A stretch of 64,000 nucleotides of DNA, taken from an uncultured Clostridium sp. (GTDB lineage Bacteria; Bacillota; Clostridia; Lachnospirales; Lachnospiraceae). The stretch covers positions 110,161 to 174,160 of the forward strand of contig UPYT01000002.1 of the NCBI GenBank assembly GCA_900538475.1. The letters are read 5' to 3'. Positions 15,818 through 24,612 of this stretch are shown here, piece by piece. The notes below the pieces were generated by a model that saw only the letters and a program-made list of their open reading frames with translations, did no database searches and had not been told where the DNA came from. How positions within the stretch are numbered: position 1 is the first letter of the stretch; each line of letters begins with the position of its first letter. A program made the position numbers and the translations under genes.

Positions 15818-17457
15818 GGGAAAGACGCAGCAAAGCCGCGTTTTCTGCGGGTTTTCCCGAAGCTGTTCGGGAAGAAACACGACAGGATTCTGGACATCTT
15901 CCGGAGGAGATCATGGAAACGGAGGCTTCTTTGGATGGCTTGGATGGAGGGGAGGAGACAGAAGAAAACCTCCAAAATGATAGCCTGTCGGAACAGACTT
16001 GTGAAGGACAGATGCATGGAAAGGAGGATATCTGGTCAGAAGAGGAGGACATAGAGGATCCTCTGCGCACTCAAAAAACGGGAGGTCGTTCTCTCCGTAC
16101 CCATGACCTGTTTTTTGCATCGGAGGATGAAGGGCGTGACTTTCAGTCCGTGCTGCAGGAGATACAGGCGTATCTTTCCAAAGAATATAGTAATCTGGTA
16201 ACCGGAGATGGAAACGAAGAAATAAAAGCACAGATCCGCCGATTTGCCGGGAAGTATATTCAGGATAACCGTATACAAGTACCGGGAAAAACCACGGATG
16301 AGCTGATTGATGCGATTTATTCAGAAATGGCAGAGTTCGGTTTTCTCACAAAGTACATCTACGGGGAAGGAATCGAGGAGATCGATGTAAATGCCTGGGA
16401 TGATGTGGAGGTCCAGTATTCTGGTGGAGTGACAGAAAAATTGAAAGAGCATTTTGAAAGCCCCGAACATGCCATCAATGTCATTCGGCGTATGTTGCAT
16501 GTGTCTGGAATGGTGCTGGATGATGCGAGTCCAAGCGTTCTGGGACATTTAAGTAAAAATATCCGTATTGCTGTACTGAAGACACCTCTTGTTGATGAGG
16601 ATGTCGGGGTGGCAGCTTCGATCCGAATTGTGAATCCCCAGAGCATGAAGAAACAGGACTTTATAAAGGGAGGAACGGCAACCAGTCAGATGCTGGATTT
16701 TTTATCGGAGTGCATCCGGTATGGAATCTCTGTGTGTGTGGCGGGAGCCACAAGCTCCGGAAAAACCACACTGTTAGGCTGGCTTCTGACCACAATTCCG
16801 GACGGTAAGCGTATTTACAGTATTGAGAATGGTTCAAGGGAGCTGGCGTTGGTACGCAGAAAGGATGGGAGGGTAGTCAATTCCGTGATTCATACCTTGA
16901 CCCGTGACAGCGAGAATGAGAGGCAGAGAGTAGATCAGATTGCACTTCTTGATATGGCGCTACGCTTTAATCCGGATATTATTGTGGTAGGAGAAATGCG
17001 TGGACCAGAAGCGAATGCGGCACAGGAGGCAGCCAGAACCGGTGTTGCGGTTGTGACAACCATCCATTCCATGAGCTGTGAGGCAACCTACCGCCGCATG
17101 GTTTCCCTGTGTAAACGTGCTGTGGATATGAGCGATGAGACTTTGATGGGATTTGTAACGGAAGCCTATCCGATCATCGCATTTTGCAAACAGCTGGAAA
17201 ACAAGGAACGCCGTTTAATGGAAATCATGGAGTGTGAGATTCTGGCAGATGGAACCAGACGATACCGTCCGCTGTTTCAATATCAGATTACGGAAAACAG
17301 AGTGGAGGATGGAAAGTTTGTAATTGTGGGGCATCATAGACAAATCAACCCAATTTCGGACAGTCTGGCAAGACGGCTGATGGAGAATGGAATGCCGCAG
17401 GAAACGCTGGCAGGACTTTTGAATGTAAAAAAGGATAGAGAGGGGGAGAACGGATGA
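15811..17457 (+). CDS. CpaF/TadA secretion ATPase of the element
   Basis: 548 residues. The first 100 are an acidic extension that looks disordered, then a full CpaF core: VAGATSSGKTTLLGWLL (Walker A, around residues 309-325), SIENGSRELALV, IIVVGEMRGPEA (Walker B) and VVTTIHSMS (His box). It would drive pilus assembly. It is longer than the chromosomal TadA and distinct in sequence (ATSSGKT against GTGSGKT). Its stop overlaps the ATG of the TadB-like gene (ATGA). Confidence 0.9.
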   Translation: MLGERRSKAAFSAGFPEAVREETRQDSGHLPEEIMETEASLDGLDGGEETEENLQNDSLSEQTCEGQMHGKEDIWSEEEDIEDPLRTQKTGGRSLRTHDLFFASEDEGRDFQSVLQEIQAYLSKEYSNLVTGDGNEEIKAQIRRFAGKYIQDNRIQVPGKTTDELIDAIYSEMAEFGFLTKYIYGEGIEEIDVNAWDDVEVQYSGGVTEKLKEHFESPEHAINVIRRMLHVSGMVLDDASPSVLGHLSKNIRIAVLKTPLVDEDVGVAASIRIVNPQSMKKQDFIKGGTATSQMLDFLSECIRYGISVCVAGATSSGKTTLLGWLLTTIPDGKRIYSIENGSRELALVRRKDGRVVNSVIHTLTRDSENERQRVDQIALLDMALRFNPDIIVVGEMRGPEANAAQEAARTGVAVVTTIHSMSCEATYRRMVSLCKRAVDMSDETLMGFVTEAYPIIAFCKQLENKERRLMEIMECEILADGTRRYRPLFQYQITENRVEDGKFVIVGHHRQINPISDSLARRLMENGMPQETLAGLLNVKKDREGENG

Positions 17458-18383
17458 CGGCGATTCAGCTATTGGCGTGTGCAGGAATGATCGTGGGTGT
17501 ATTTTTACTGCTGGAAATGAAGCCAGTGGAGTTTACGGACAGCCTGTTTGGATTTTTATTGAATCCCAAACGAAGTCTGCGGGAAGACATCAGGGAATCA
17601 TCAGGAAGAAAAAAATCAGGGATTTTGCGCAGGGAACTGAAGGAAGCACAGAACATTCTTCAAATGACGGGCAGGGGGAACCGGTTTTCCTTCATCTGCG
17701 CAGTTGCTCTGGCACTGTTTTGCGCTGGGGGATCCATTGCCATTTTGTTAGGGAATTTTTTCCTGGCTCCGGTGATGGCAGTGGGTTTTTTATTTCTGCC
17801 ATTCTGGTATGTGAAACTGACTGCCAATCATTATAAAAGGGATGTGTCTGCAGAACTGGAAACGGCGCTTTCGGTCATTACCACAGCATATCTGAGGACA
17901 GAAGATATTGTGACGGCGGTGGAGGAGAATACAGCATATTTAAATCCTCCAGTGTCCAGAGTATTTCAGGATTTTCTCATCCAGATTAAAATGGTAAATC
18001 CGGATGTTCAGGCCGCCCTTCGGATTTTGCGGGGAAGGATTGATAATGAGGTGTTTCGGGAGTGGTGCGATGCGGTCAGTGACTGCCAGCATGACCGGAG
18101 CTTAAAGACTACACTGCCGCCCATCGTATCAAAGCTGTCGGATATGCGGAACGTGAACGCAGAACTGGAATACATGATCGCAGAACCAAGAAAAGAGTTT
18201 ATGATCATGGTTGTGTTTGTAGTAGGCAATATTCCTCTTATGTATCTGCTGAATCAGGATTGGTATGATGTACTGATGCATACGGTACTGGGACAGTGTA
18301 TTCTGGCTGCTACTGCAGCGGCTATTTTTATATCCGCTGGCTTTGTAGTGAAATTGACCCGTCCCATTGAATACAGGAGGTAG
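17454..18383 (+). CDS. TadB-like platform protein of the element
   Basis: 309 residues with membrane helices near residues 5-20, 80-115 and two at the C-terminus (MIMVVFVVGNIPLMYLL and ILAATAAAIFISAGFVV). The soluble part between them has the helical T2SS F-like character, including AELETALSVITTAYLRTEDIVTAVEE. The position between cpaF and the TadC-like gene supports the assignment. The sequence is too diverged for me to be certain from motifs alone. Confidence 0.72.
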   Translation: MTAIQLLACAGMIVGVFLLLEMKPVEFTDSLFGFLLNPKRSLREDIRESSGRKKSGILRRELKEAQNILQMTGRGNRFSFICAVALALFCAGGSIAILLGNFFLAPVMAVGFLFLPFWYVKLTANHYKRDVSAELETALSVITTAYLRTEDIVTAVEENTAYLNPPVSRVFQDFLIQIKMVNPDVQAALRILRGRIDNEVFREWCDAVSDCQHDRSLKTTLPPIVSKLSDMRNVNAELEYMIAEPRKEFMIMVVFVVGNIPLMYLLNQDWYDVLMHTVLGQCILAATAAAIFISAGFVVKLTRPIEYRR

Positions 18384-18385
18384 CT

Positions 18386-19258
18386 ATGGAAGGCTTGTTG
18401 TTTTTATTCGGGCTGTTTTTAGCTCTGGGACTTTTCTTTTTAACTGCGTCTGTTCTAAAGTTACCTACCATGGGTGCGGCGAAGGCCATGCTGGGTACGG
18501 TAAAACAGGAGCGGAAAGCGGCAAAGACATTGGAAACTTATTTTATGATCCTAGCAGTGCGACTGTCTGGTTTCATCCGGATGGATGCATATAAGAGAAG
18601 CAGGATGCAGAATGTGTTAAAAGCCAGTGGAATGAATATGACCCCGGAAGTGTATCAGGCGTATGCTCTGGTAAAATCAGGCGCAGTTCTTTTGGGAGCG
18701 ATTCCCTGCATATTTCTTTTTCCACTTCTAGTTCCTGTCGTGGTTGTGCTGGCCTTACTTCTTTACTTTAAGGAAAATCAGAAAGCGGATGAAACCTTAA
18801 AGGCAAAGCGGGAAGAGATAGAGGGGGAGCTTCCGAGAATGGTGGCGACTATGGAACAGGAACTGAAAGCAAGCCGTAATGTGATCGGTATGTTGGAGCG
18901 GTTCAAGGGGAATGCGGGACCAGCGCTGACTGGAGAGTTAGATATTCTTCTGGCGGATATGCGTTCCTCCAATTATGAAGCGGCGCTGACACGATTCGAG
19001 GCAAGACTGAACTCGCCCATGCTGTCCGATGTGGTACGTGGATTGATTGGTGTCCTTCGAGGGGATGACAGCACAGTGTATTTTCAGATGCTGGCTCATG
19101 ATTTTAAGCAGATCGAACTGCAGAGATTAAAAGCACAGGCACAGAAAATCCCTCCTAAGATCCGTGTTTCTTCCTTTGTCATGCTGGTATGTTTTCTGCT
19201 GACTTACCTGGCGATTATCTGCTATGTGGCATTGGAGAGCCTCGGAGGAATGTTTTAG
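18386..19258 (+). CDS. TadC-like platform protein of the element
   Basis: 290 residues. There is an N-terminal helix (LFLFGLFLALGLFFLTASVL), a central helical pair, and a C-terminal helix (VMLVCFLLTYLAIICYVAL). The core GELPRMVATMEQELKASRNVIGMLERF is the typical T2SS F/TadC segment. It starts 2 bases after the TadB-like stop with GGAGG in front. Unlike the chromosomal TadC at 4062 it has no extracytoplasmic Ig-like region. Confidence 0.75.
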   Translation: MEGLLFLFGLFLALGLFFLTASVLKLPTMGAAKAMLGTVKQERKAAKTLETYFMILAVRLSGFIRMDAYKRSRMQNVLKASGMNMTPEVYQAYALVKSGAVLLGAIPCIFLFPLLVPVVVVLALLLYFKENQKADETLKAKREEIEGELPRMVATMEQELKASRNVIGMLERFKGNAGPALTGELDILLADMRSSNYEAALTRFEARLNSPMLSDVVRGLIGVLRGDDSTVYFQMLAHDFKQIELQRLKAQAQKIPPKIRVSSFVMLVCFLLTYLAIICYVALESLGGMF

Positions 19259-19275
19259 ACAGGAAGGAGGAGAGG

Positions 19276-19686
19276 ATGAGGAGTCATCGTTTATGGAGAG
19301 CACTGTCAGAAAGACGGGGCGAAGGATATGTGGATGTGATCGTGTTGGTTTTGTGTGCGGTCATGGTGCTTGCCCTTGCCATGCGTGTGCTTCCGATTTT
19401 TATTCAGAAACAGCAGTTGGATACCTTCGCTACAGAACTGGTGCGTGAAGCAGAGGTAAGCGGGCGCGTAGGTACAGAGACAAGCCGCCGTGCCGCTGTG
19501 CTGTCAGAAAAAACAGGGCTTTATCCGGACATTTTATGGTCCAGTCATGGAAGAATCCAGTTAAATGAAGAGGTTACCGTTACCCTGACGATGGATACAA
19601 ATATCGGTCTGTTTGGCGAGTTTGCTTCTTTTCCGGTTACGCTTCGCGCACAGGCAGCTGGAAAATCAGAAGTTTACTGGAAATGA
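19276..19686 (+). CDS. DUF4320-like pseudopilin
   Basis: 136 residues. RRGEGYVDVIVLVLCAVMVLALAM near the N-terminus combines the GEGYVD motif seen in the pilin at 13292 with one hydrophobic helix. The C-terminal part is beta-rich (VTLTMDTNIGLF, FPVTLRAQAAGKSEVYW). This matches DUF4320 proteins of clostridial ICEs and looks like a TadE-type minor pilin. The ATG at 19276 follows AGGAGGAGAGG; the longer frame from 19189 overlaps the TadC-like gene and is rejected. Confidence 0.8.
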   Translation: MRSHRLWRALSERRGEGYVDVIVLVLCAVMVLALAMRVLPIFIQKQQLDTFATELVREAEVSGRVGTETSRRAAVLSEKTGLYPDILWSSHGRIQLNEEVTVTLTMDTNIGLFGEFASFPVTLRAQAAGKSEVYWK

Positions 19687-19696
19687 GGTGGAGGGA

Positions 19697-20254
19697 TTGC
19701 GGAAACGGATGAAAGAGATACTGAGAGACAGGCGAGCCTCCTCATTTCCCATGACCATCGGGATTGTTCTTTCGTTGATTATTCTGATGTGTGGGATTAG
19801 TGAGTATTTCCGGCTTCAAATTATTGCGGCAGGTGTGCGGGAAGCCGTGGAGGATGCTGTCATCTCCACAGTCAATGATAATTATGCAGGTGTGTATCAT
19901 GGAGTCAGGGAGGGATATTCTGGCAGTTATGTTCCTTTTGGAGAGGGAAGTTGGGAAGAAGATCTGAATGAAGGGGACATTTATGATTATCTGGATGAAA
20001 CCATAGGGACCCGATTGTCTGGCGGCAGGCATATAAAGTATGCGGATACTGGAACTGCAATGGAGTTTGCCATAGACAGCCTGCAAGTGACGCTTCGGAA
20101 TGCACCTCTGGCCCCATCAGATCCAGCCCATGCGCAGCGGTTTGAGGCAGATGCTATTGTTAGACTGGAGGTTCCGGTTCGGTTTGGCGGCCGGATTCTT
20201 CCATCCATGTGGATCACATTGAAGGTACAGGCTGGATATACAGAGGTGTTCTAG
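19697..20254 (+). CDS. Putative minor pilin or pilus-associated membrane protein
   Basis: About 185 residues. A basic start is followed by a helix (PMTIGIVLSLIILMCGISEYF), then a soluble part with LGPS-like beta strands. The layout is that of TadE/TadF minor pilins, though it lacks the GEGYVD motif. TTG 19697 lies very close to GGAGG; ATG 19709 is the alternative start. It lies between the DUF4320 and DUF6550-like genes, in the same operon. Confidence 0.65.
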   Translation: MRKRMKEILRDRRASSFPMTIGIVLSLIILMCGISEYFRLQIIAAGVREAVEDAVISTVNDNYAGVYHGVREGYSGSYVPFGEGSWEEDLNEGDIYDYLDETIGTRLSGGRHIKYADTGTAMEFAIDSLQVTLRNAPLAPSDPAHAQRFEADAIVRLEVPVRFGGRILPSMWITLKVQAGYTEVF

Positions 20255-20328
20255 GGAATGACCTGGACTTTGAGAGGATTGTATAGTATGTTGTGCATAA
20301 CAAAACAGGATAAAGGAGGAGCAGAATT

Positions 20329-20937
20329 ATGAAACTGACAGAGAAGATGAAAAAGAATCTGGCAATTTTGGGTGGCGTGCTCATAGGAATCGGCCTGATC
20401 GCTGCCATAGGAATGCAGTTTGGTTCGAAACCGTCAGGTAAAGATGTTCTGCCAGGAACAGGGGAAACGGAAACAGAATTGATTGTAGATCCTGGAGATT
20501 TTGAAAAGAAGGAAGAGGAAAGTAAAGTAGTGTCCAGAGAAGAAGAGAGCCTTGTGATTCATCAGGGAATCGGAGAAAATCAGGAAACAGACACTCAGGC
20601 GGTGGACAGTCGGGCGCCACAGACTGATCAGACAACGCAGAGTATCCAACCGAAACCAACCAAACCAGAACCGCCAAGCAAGGAGATCCTGACAGATCCA
20701 ACACAAAAACCGGATGGTACAAAGCAGGATACCCCTCCGGTTCCGGTGGATCATGAAGCGGTAGAAAAACCGTCCGAACCGGTAGCAGATCCGGAACAGC
20801 CGCAGGCAGGAGATACTTCCGGGAACCAGATCTATGTTCCAGGATTCGGCTGGGTAGAAAATCATGGAGGAGGAGGCTCTGGAACTGCAGCAGAAGATAT
20901 GTATGAAAACGGGAATAAGATTGGCATTATGGATTAA
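20329..20937 (+). CDS. DUF6550-like single-pass membrane protein
   Basis: 202 residues. The N-terminal helix (NLAILGGVLIGIGLIAAIGM) is followed by about 150 residues of low-complexity Pro/Glu/Thr/Gln-rich linker, ending in IYVPGFGWVENHGGGGSG. This is the DUF6550 layout in clostridial conjugative elements. The long Pro-rich part probably spans the cell wall. ATG 20329 follows AAAGGAGG. A terminator lies just after the stop. Confidence 0.75.
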   Translation: MKLTEKMKKNLAILGGVLIGIGLIAAIGMQFGSKPSGKDVLPGTGETETELIVDPGDFEKKEEESKVVSREEESLVIHQGIGENQETDTQAVDSRAPQTDQTTQSIQPKPTKPEPPSKEILTDPTQKPDGTKQDTPPVPVDHEAVEKPSEPVADPEQPQAGDTSGNQIYVPGFGWVENHGGGGSGTAAEDMYENGNKIGIMD

Positions 20938-20950
20938 GACAGAAAGAGGA

Positions 20951-20980
20951 AGCACCGCATCAATGTGGTGTTTTTTCTTT
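20951..20980 (+). terminator. Terminator after the Tad-like block
   Basis: CACCGCA (20953-20959) pairs with TGTGGTG (20964-20970) with one G-U pair and a TCAA tetraloop, extended by weak A-T/G-U pairs at the base and followed by TTTTTTCTTTTC. It could end or attenuate the pilus transcript before the surface-protein gene; the short stem suggests partial read-through. Confidence 0.65.
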
Positions 20981-21033
20981 TCCCAGAAACCAGGGAAGGA
21001 AACAAGGCTTCCCGTGGTTGGAAAGGAGGATAC

Positions 21034-22737
21034 TTGAAACAGAAGAAATATGTGTTTTTTACAGTCTCAATCTTACTGTCTTTGATACTCTCCATCCAGG
21101 TTTATGCGGTAGGGGACGGGAACCTGGATGGAGGTGGCGGAAGTATGGGACAGGGGACCATCCAGAATTCCTGGTCACCGGGAAATGAAGGAGTGCGGGT
21201 TACCGTAATCCGGGCAGAGAGCCATGATCCGGTAACAAGACCGATTGACTTAACAAATAAGCATCCCAATATTACCTACTCCTTTGGGAAAGTCAGTAAA
21301 ATGTCATATACCAAAGGAAGTGCCCTGATGATCGACACCAATCCGTATGAGTATGTGAATCCGGCACAGCCCCTACCAAGGATCATCAGCTCGAAAAGCT
21401 TGGGGCAAGCTAATATTGAGCAGATAAAAAGCTATTTTACAGATGAACAGGTGGTGCGTAGCATTGCCGGACTAACCGGAATGGACTTTGACACACTGGT
21501 GGGAGGGGAGTATAGGCTCTTATTGGAGCCGATCAGTTTCCTTAAATTTCAGGGAACCCTGATTGCGGTTACAGCAACAGAGGCAGCGCTCTATGATGAG
21601 ATGTTAAGTGGTGGGCTTCGTACTGTCCTTCCAACAGTGGCATTTCAGAACCTGCCGCTTTCCATGTTTTTGGAAACACCAGATCTGGGATATCCGGCCT
21701 GGGGCGGTCCGACATCGGGAGTCCGTTCCAACAGTGAAATAAAGAGTTCCTTGGGTCTTGGTATTGTACGGTTCCGGGATGTGCCTCCAGAAGAACCGGA
21801 AATCACGACTTATGATTATGAATATCGGACGAATACGGAAGTGATTACGGCAGTAGAGGTAAGCGGCGGGCAGAGTGATCCGGATCATCCGGTATCCGTA
21901 ACATTTTCCGTAGGGGGAAGAAGCTATGAGGTAGGGGAGGTATATTATCCGTCTGGCGACAGTCAGCTGGCTTGGATCCGCTGGACAACACCGGAGCAGC
22001 CTCAGACTATGACGATGACCGTCCGTGTGCGGGGCGGAGGAGGAACAAGTAAAGGAACTCTTCACATCAAGGTTGTGGATCTGGATGAAAATCCACCGCC
22101 AGATCCCAATGCGGATGACCGGAATGACGAGTTTACAAGACCTTCGGTTCCTTCCAATGCAGAAGTAACCTCTGCATCCTGGGGTGTGTGGAGACCATGG
22201 TGGAGGGAATACTGGGTATGGCACAGCGGGGATGAGGATGATGACGGGTACTGGTGTGACCATGGCTGGTGGGAGTTTGATCTGGACCGATATTCCGCAA
22301 GCCTGACTGCAGATATGAGAATTACAACCGATGAAAAGTCCCCTACTGCTACGGGAAGGACGATGAAATCCGGTTATGGATTCCAGGAAAAGGTAACAAC
22401 TCATGTCAGCACCAATCAGAGTTCTGCAGTGACATCTGCGCAGAATGCGGTGACTTATTTTCCGGAATTTCAGTATGAGAGGTTTTGGAGGCTTTTGGAG
22501 CGGATGAATGTCGGCTATGATATGACCCATGAGTTTAAGAAAAATGGTTACAGTACCTATGAGAGGAGAACGCATTTTACACCAATTTGGTATCCGGACG
22601 GAAGTTATACGCCATATACTTGGCTGCTGGATTGCTGGACACCGGCTGGAATGCTCTCCATGAATCTGAATGATTCTATTACCATTGATGGGAACTTGTG
22701 GAGTGACTGGCATATCGCACCACAGAAACCAGAGTAG
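21034..22737 (+). CDS. Large secreted/surface protein of the transfer operon
   Basis: 567 residues. A signal peptide (KKYVFFTVSILLSLILSIQVYA) is followed by a Gly-rich stretch and an extracellular body with beta-rich segments. Around residues 385-415 is a striking Trp/Asp-rich patch (WRPWWREYWVWHSGDEDDD, then a Trp-rich CDHGWW). No sortase motif or C-terminal anchor is visible. The start TTG 21034 lies after AAAGGAGG; the longer frame from 20965 would begin inside the terminator. Position suggests a surface component of the transfer machine, perhaps an adhesin, but this is inference. Confidence 0.7.
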   Translation: MKQKKYVFFTVSILLSLILSIQVYAVGDGNLDGGGGSMGQGTIQNSWSPGNEGVRVTVIRAESHDPVTRPIDLTNKHPNITYSFGKVSKMSYTKGSALMIDTNPYEYVNPAQPLPRIISSKSLGQANIEQIKSYFTDEQVVRSIAGLTGMDFDTLVGGEYRLLLEPISFLKFQGTLIAVTATEAALYDEMLSGGLRTVLPTVAFQNLPLSMFLETPDLGYPAWGGPTSGVRSNSEIKSSLGLGIVRFRDVPPEEPEITTYDYEYRTNTEVITAVEVSGGQSDPDHPVSVTFSVGGRSYEVGEVYYPSGDSQLAWIRWTTPEQPQTMTMTVRVRGGGGTSKGTLHIKVVDLDENPPPDPNADDRNDEFTRPSVPSNAEVTSASWGVWRPWWREYWVWHSGDEDDDGYWCDHGWWEFDLDRYSASLTADMRITTDEKSPTATGRTMKSGYGFQEKVTTHVSTNQSSAVTSAQNAVTYFPEFQYERFWRLLERMNVGYDMTHEFKKNGYSTYERRTHFTPIWYPDGSYTPYTWLLDCWTPAGMLSMNLNDSITIDGNLWSDWHIAPQKPE

Positions 22738-22745
22738 GAGGAAGT

Positions 22746-23216
22746 ATGTCATATCAACAGACGGAGAAACCAAAGGGATTTTTGTATCATTACACAACCC
22801 GTGACCATTTGGAAGATATTCTGCGGGATGGCAGGATACGAAGGATGGGTGATAAGGAGTGCTGGTTTTGTACATCTTTAGAGGATACACTGGAATTAAT
22901 GCAAAAGACAGTGATGATGGAAGGGAAGCCTTACTATGGAGTTGGAGGAGTATTAAGGTATTATCCTGTATTTGTTCCGGAATCCTATGTGATTTTGAGA
23001 TTGCAGCCACGTTTTCAAAATGGGGAATGGGTTCGGTGGAATCAGGAACTTCCACTAGATGCACCTACTTCTTTGCAGGAGGAGGCAAAGCGGTTTAGCA
23101 GTTTAAAAGTTGGCTTTCGGTGAGATCTAAAGTTTCAGGAACATCCGGATATTATCGAATTGGCTCCTCTTCTTGAAAGACAGCAAAGAATGGGGCTGAA
23201 ACTCACACAATCTTAG
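22746..23216 (+). pseudogene. ART-like small protein gene with an in-frame TGA
   Basis: The first 125 residues begin with GFLYHYTTRDHLEDILRDGRI, a pattern like the start of ADP-ribosyltransferase-fold proteins (YHYT...L..IL..G), then CWFCTSLEDTLELM. The frame stops with TGA at 23121-23123. The same frame continues for another 30 codons with normal coding character (EHPDIIELAPLLERQQRMG) to TAG at 23214. I infer a CGA-to-TGA type nonsense change that removes the C-terminus. A naturally shorter protein is possible. The ART link is only a resemblance. Confidence 0.5.
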
Positions 23217-23232
23217 TAGAAAGGAAAAATAA

Positions 23233-23565
23233 ATGAGAACAAAGAAAATTTCAGCAGTTATGTGCATGGTATTCGTACTGGTAGTTTTGTTCTGCGTTCC
23301 GGTATATGCATCGGGCGATGTAGCCGGTGCGATTGAGGGAACTTGGCAGACGGCATCCCAACAGATTAAAACAGTTGTCGATCATGTTGTATTTCCCGCT
23401 ATAGATCTGATCCTTGCCGTGTTCTTTTTTGGAAAACTGGGAACGGCATACTTTGATTATCGGAAGCACGGACAGTTTGAATGGGCAGCACCTGCAATTC
23501 TGTTTGCCTGTCTGGTATTTACCCTAACTGCACCGCTTTATATCTGGCAGATTCTCGGAATTTAG
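23233..23565 (+). CDS. DUF3852 protein, VirB2-like T4SS subunit candidate
   Basis: 110 residues. A signal peptide (MCMVFVLVVLFCVPVYA) is followed by two hydrophobic helices (FPAIDLILAVFFFGKLGTAYF and AAPAILFACLVFTLTAPLYIW). This layout is that of DUF3852 proteins, which take the place of VirB2-type subunits in clostridial type IV secretion operons. GAAAGGAAAAAT lies just before ATG 23233. It marks the switch from the Tad-like block to the T4SS block. Confidence 0.75.
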   Translation: MRTKKISAVMCMVFVLVVLFCVPVYASGDVAGAIEGTWQTASQQIKTVVDHVVFPAIDLILAVFFFGKLGTAYFDYRKHGQFEWAAPAILFACLVFTLTAPLYIWQILGI

Positions 23566-23575
23566 GAGGGATGTC

Positions 23576-24595
23576 ATGGGATGTTGGGGAATTACTGCGT
23601 TTGAGTCTGATACTGGGCTGGATGCCATTGGTCTTATACGGAACCATCTTCCGGAACAAGGAGATGTGAAGCTTCAGCAGATGATTGACTGGTTGAGGGC
23701 AGATTCTTGGAATGCCCCTCCGGAAGTGTCAGAAGGGGTGTCTCATACAAGCCCAATGGCAGTGGCAGAACTAATTGTAAAATTCCAGGAGAAGGATTTT
23801 TCTGCACTGGATGGAATCAGGGGGGATAAAAAGTTTTCCTCCCTGTCTTCTTTTACAGCATCAAAAGAATCCCTTCAGTGGGTAAGGGAATATCTGTCGG
23901 AAACTCTTTTTTACAGCCGTAAATGTGCAAAAGAGCAGGAGAAGTCGGGAGTTTTGTGGGGCGGTTGGTTTCAGGAACGGGATTGGAAGCACTGGCAGGC
24001 GCATATGGAAAGACTGATTGGAAGGATGGATGAACTGCTTACAAGAGAGGGAGAAACAGTTGCATTATGGACAGGAAGCGTTTGCCAGAAGGTGGAACCA
24101 GGAAAAATGGCAGGAAAGAAAGAAGGGGAAGAACGTGAGAACCCACATAGGTCGGAGGAGGAAAGCATGACGTTTTTTGAGAGAGAACTTAAAAAATTAT
24201 TTGGAACGGGAGCGAACTTTTCAGAACCAAGGTTTGTCGGGAATTGTTGTTATGGAAGGCTGACGGATCAGATCCGTGTCAAAATCAACTTTCAGACAGG
24301 CATGGTTGCGGATCATTATGACCGATTGAAAGTGACCCTTTTGAATCGGAATGAAGGAATGATCGACAGCATGGTTGTGAAATTTGGAGATGTGTGGGGG
24401 CTGAAAAAAACGACTAATCCCAATTTTCGCGACGGGGTAAATCCCCACATCTGGTCCTATGGAAAGGAGATCGGCTGGTATGTATATCAGCCCGGAAAAG
24501 AGGATTATAAAGTACTCAGCGAAGCGATAAAAACCTATCTGCAAGTGTTTCAGGAACCGGAGGAAACTATGCAAATGGGACAGAAGATGTGTTAA
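23576..24595 (+). CDS. DUF4259 domain fused to a conserved ICE protein
   Basis: 339 residues in two parts. Residues 1-130 match DUF4259: MGCWGITAFESDTGLDAI at the very start, then the helical PMAVAELIVKFQ region. After a charged linker, residues 198-339 form an independent domain (SMTFFERELKKLFG ... IRVKINFQTGMVADHYDRLKVTLLNR) that is usually its own small protein in such elements. ATG 24167 at this border has GGAGGAGG 6 bases upstream, so the second part may also be made separately. Confidence 0.75.
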   Translation: MGCWGITAFESDTGLDAIGLIRNHLPEQGDVKLQQMIDWLRADSWNAPPEVSEGVSHTSPMAVAELIVKFQEKDFSALDGIRGDKKFSSLSSFTASKESLQWVREYLSETLFYSRKCAKEQEKSGVLWGGWFQERDWKHWQAHMERLIGRMDELLTREGETVALWTGSVCQKVEPGKMAGKKEGEERENPHRSEEESMTFFERELKKLFGTGANFSEPRFVGNCCYGRLTDQIRVKINFQTGMVADHYDRLKVTLLNRNEGMIDSMVVKFGDVWGLKKTTNPNFRDGVNPHIWSYGKEIGWYVYQPGKEDYKVLSEAIKTYLQVFQEPEETMQMGQKMC

Positions 24596-24612
24596 GGGGA
24601 GGTGGTTAAAAC

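Noticed and set aside
19189..19275. Upstream extension of the DUF4320 frame (start at 19189)
   Set aside because: It would overlap the end of the TadC-like gene by 70 bases and lacks a ribosome site, while ATG 19276 has a strong one.
21604..23064. A 486-residue open frame on the minus strand opposite the surface protein
   Set aside because: The plus-strand gene has a signal peptide and ribosome site; the antisense product is rich in His, Pro and Ile without domain features.
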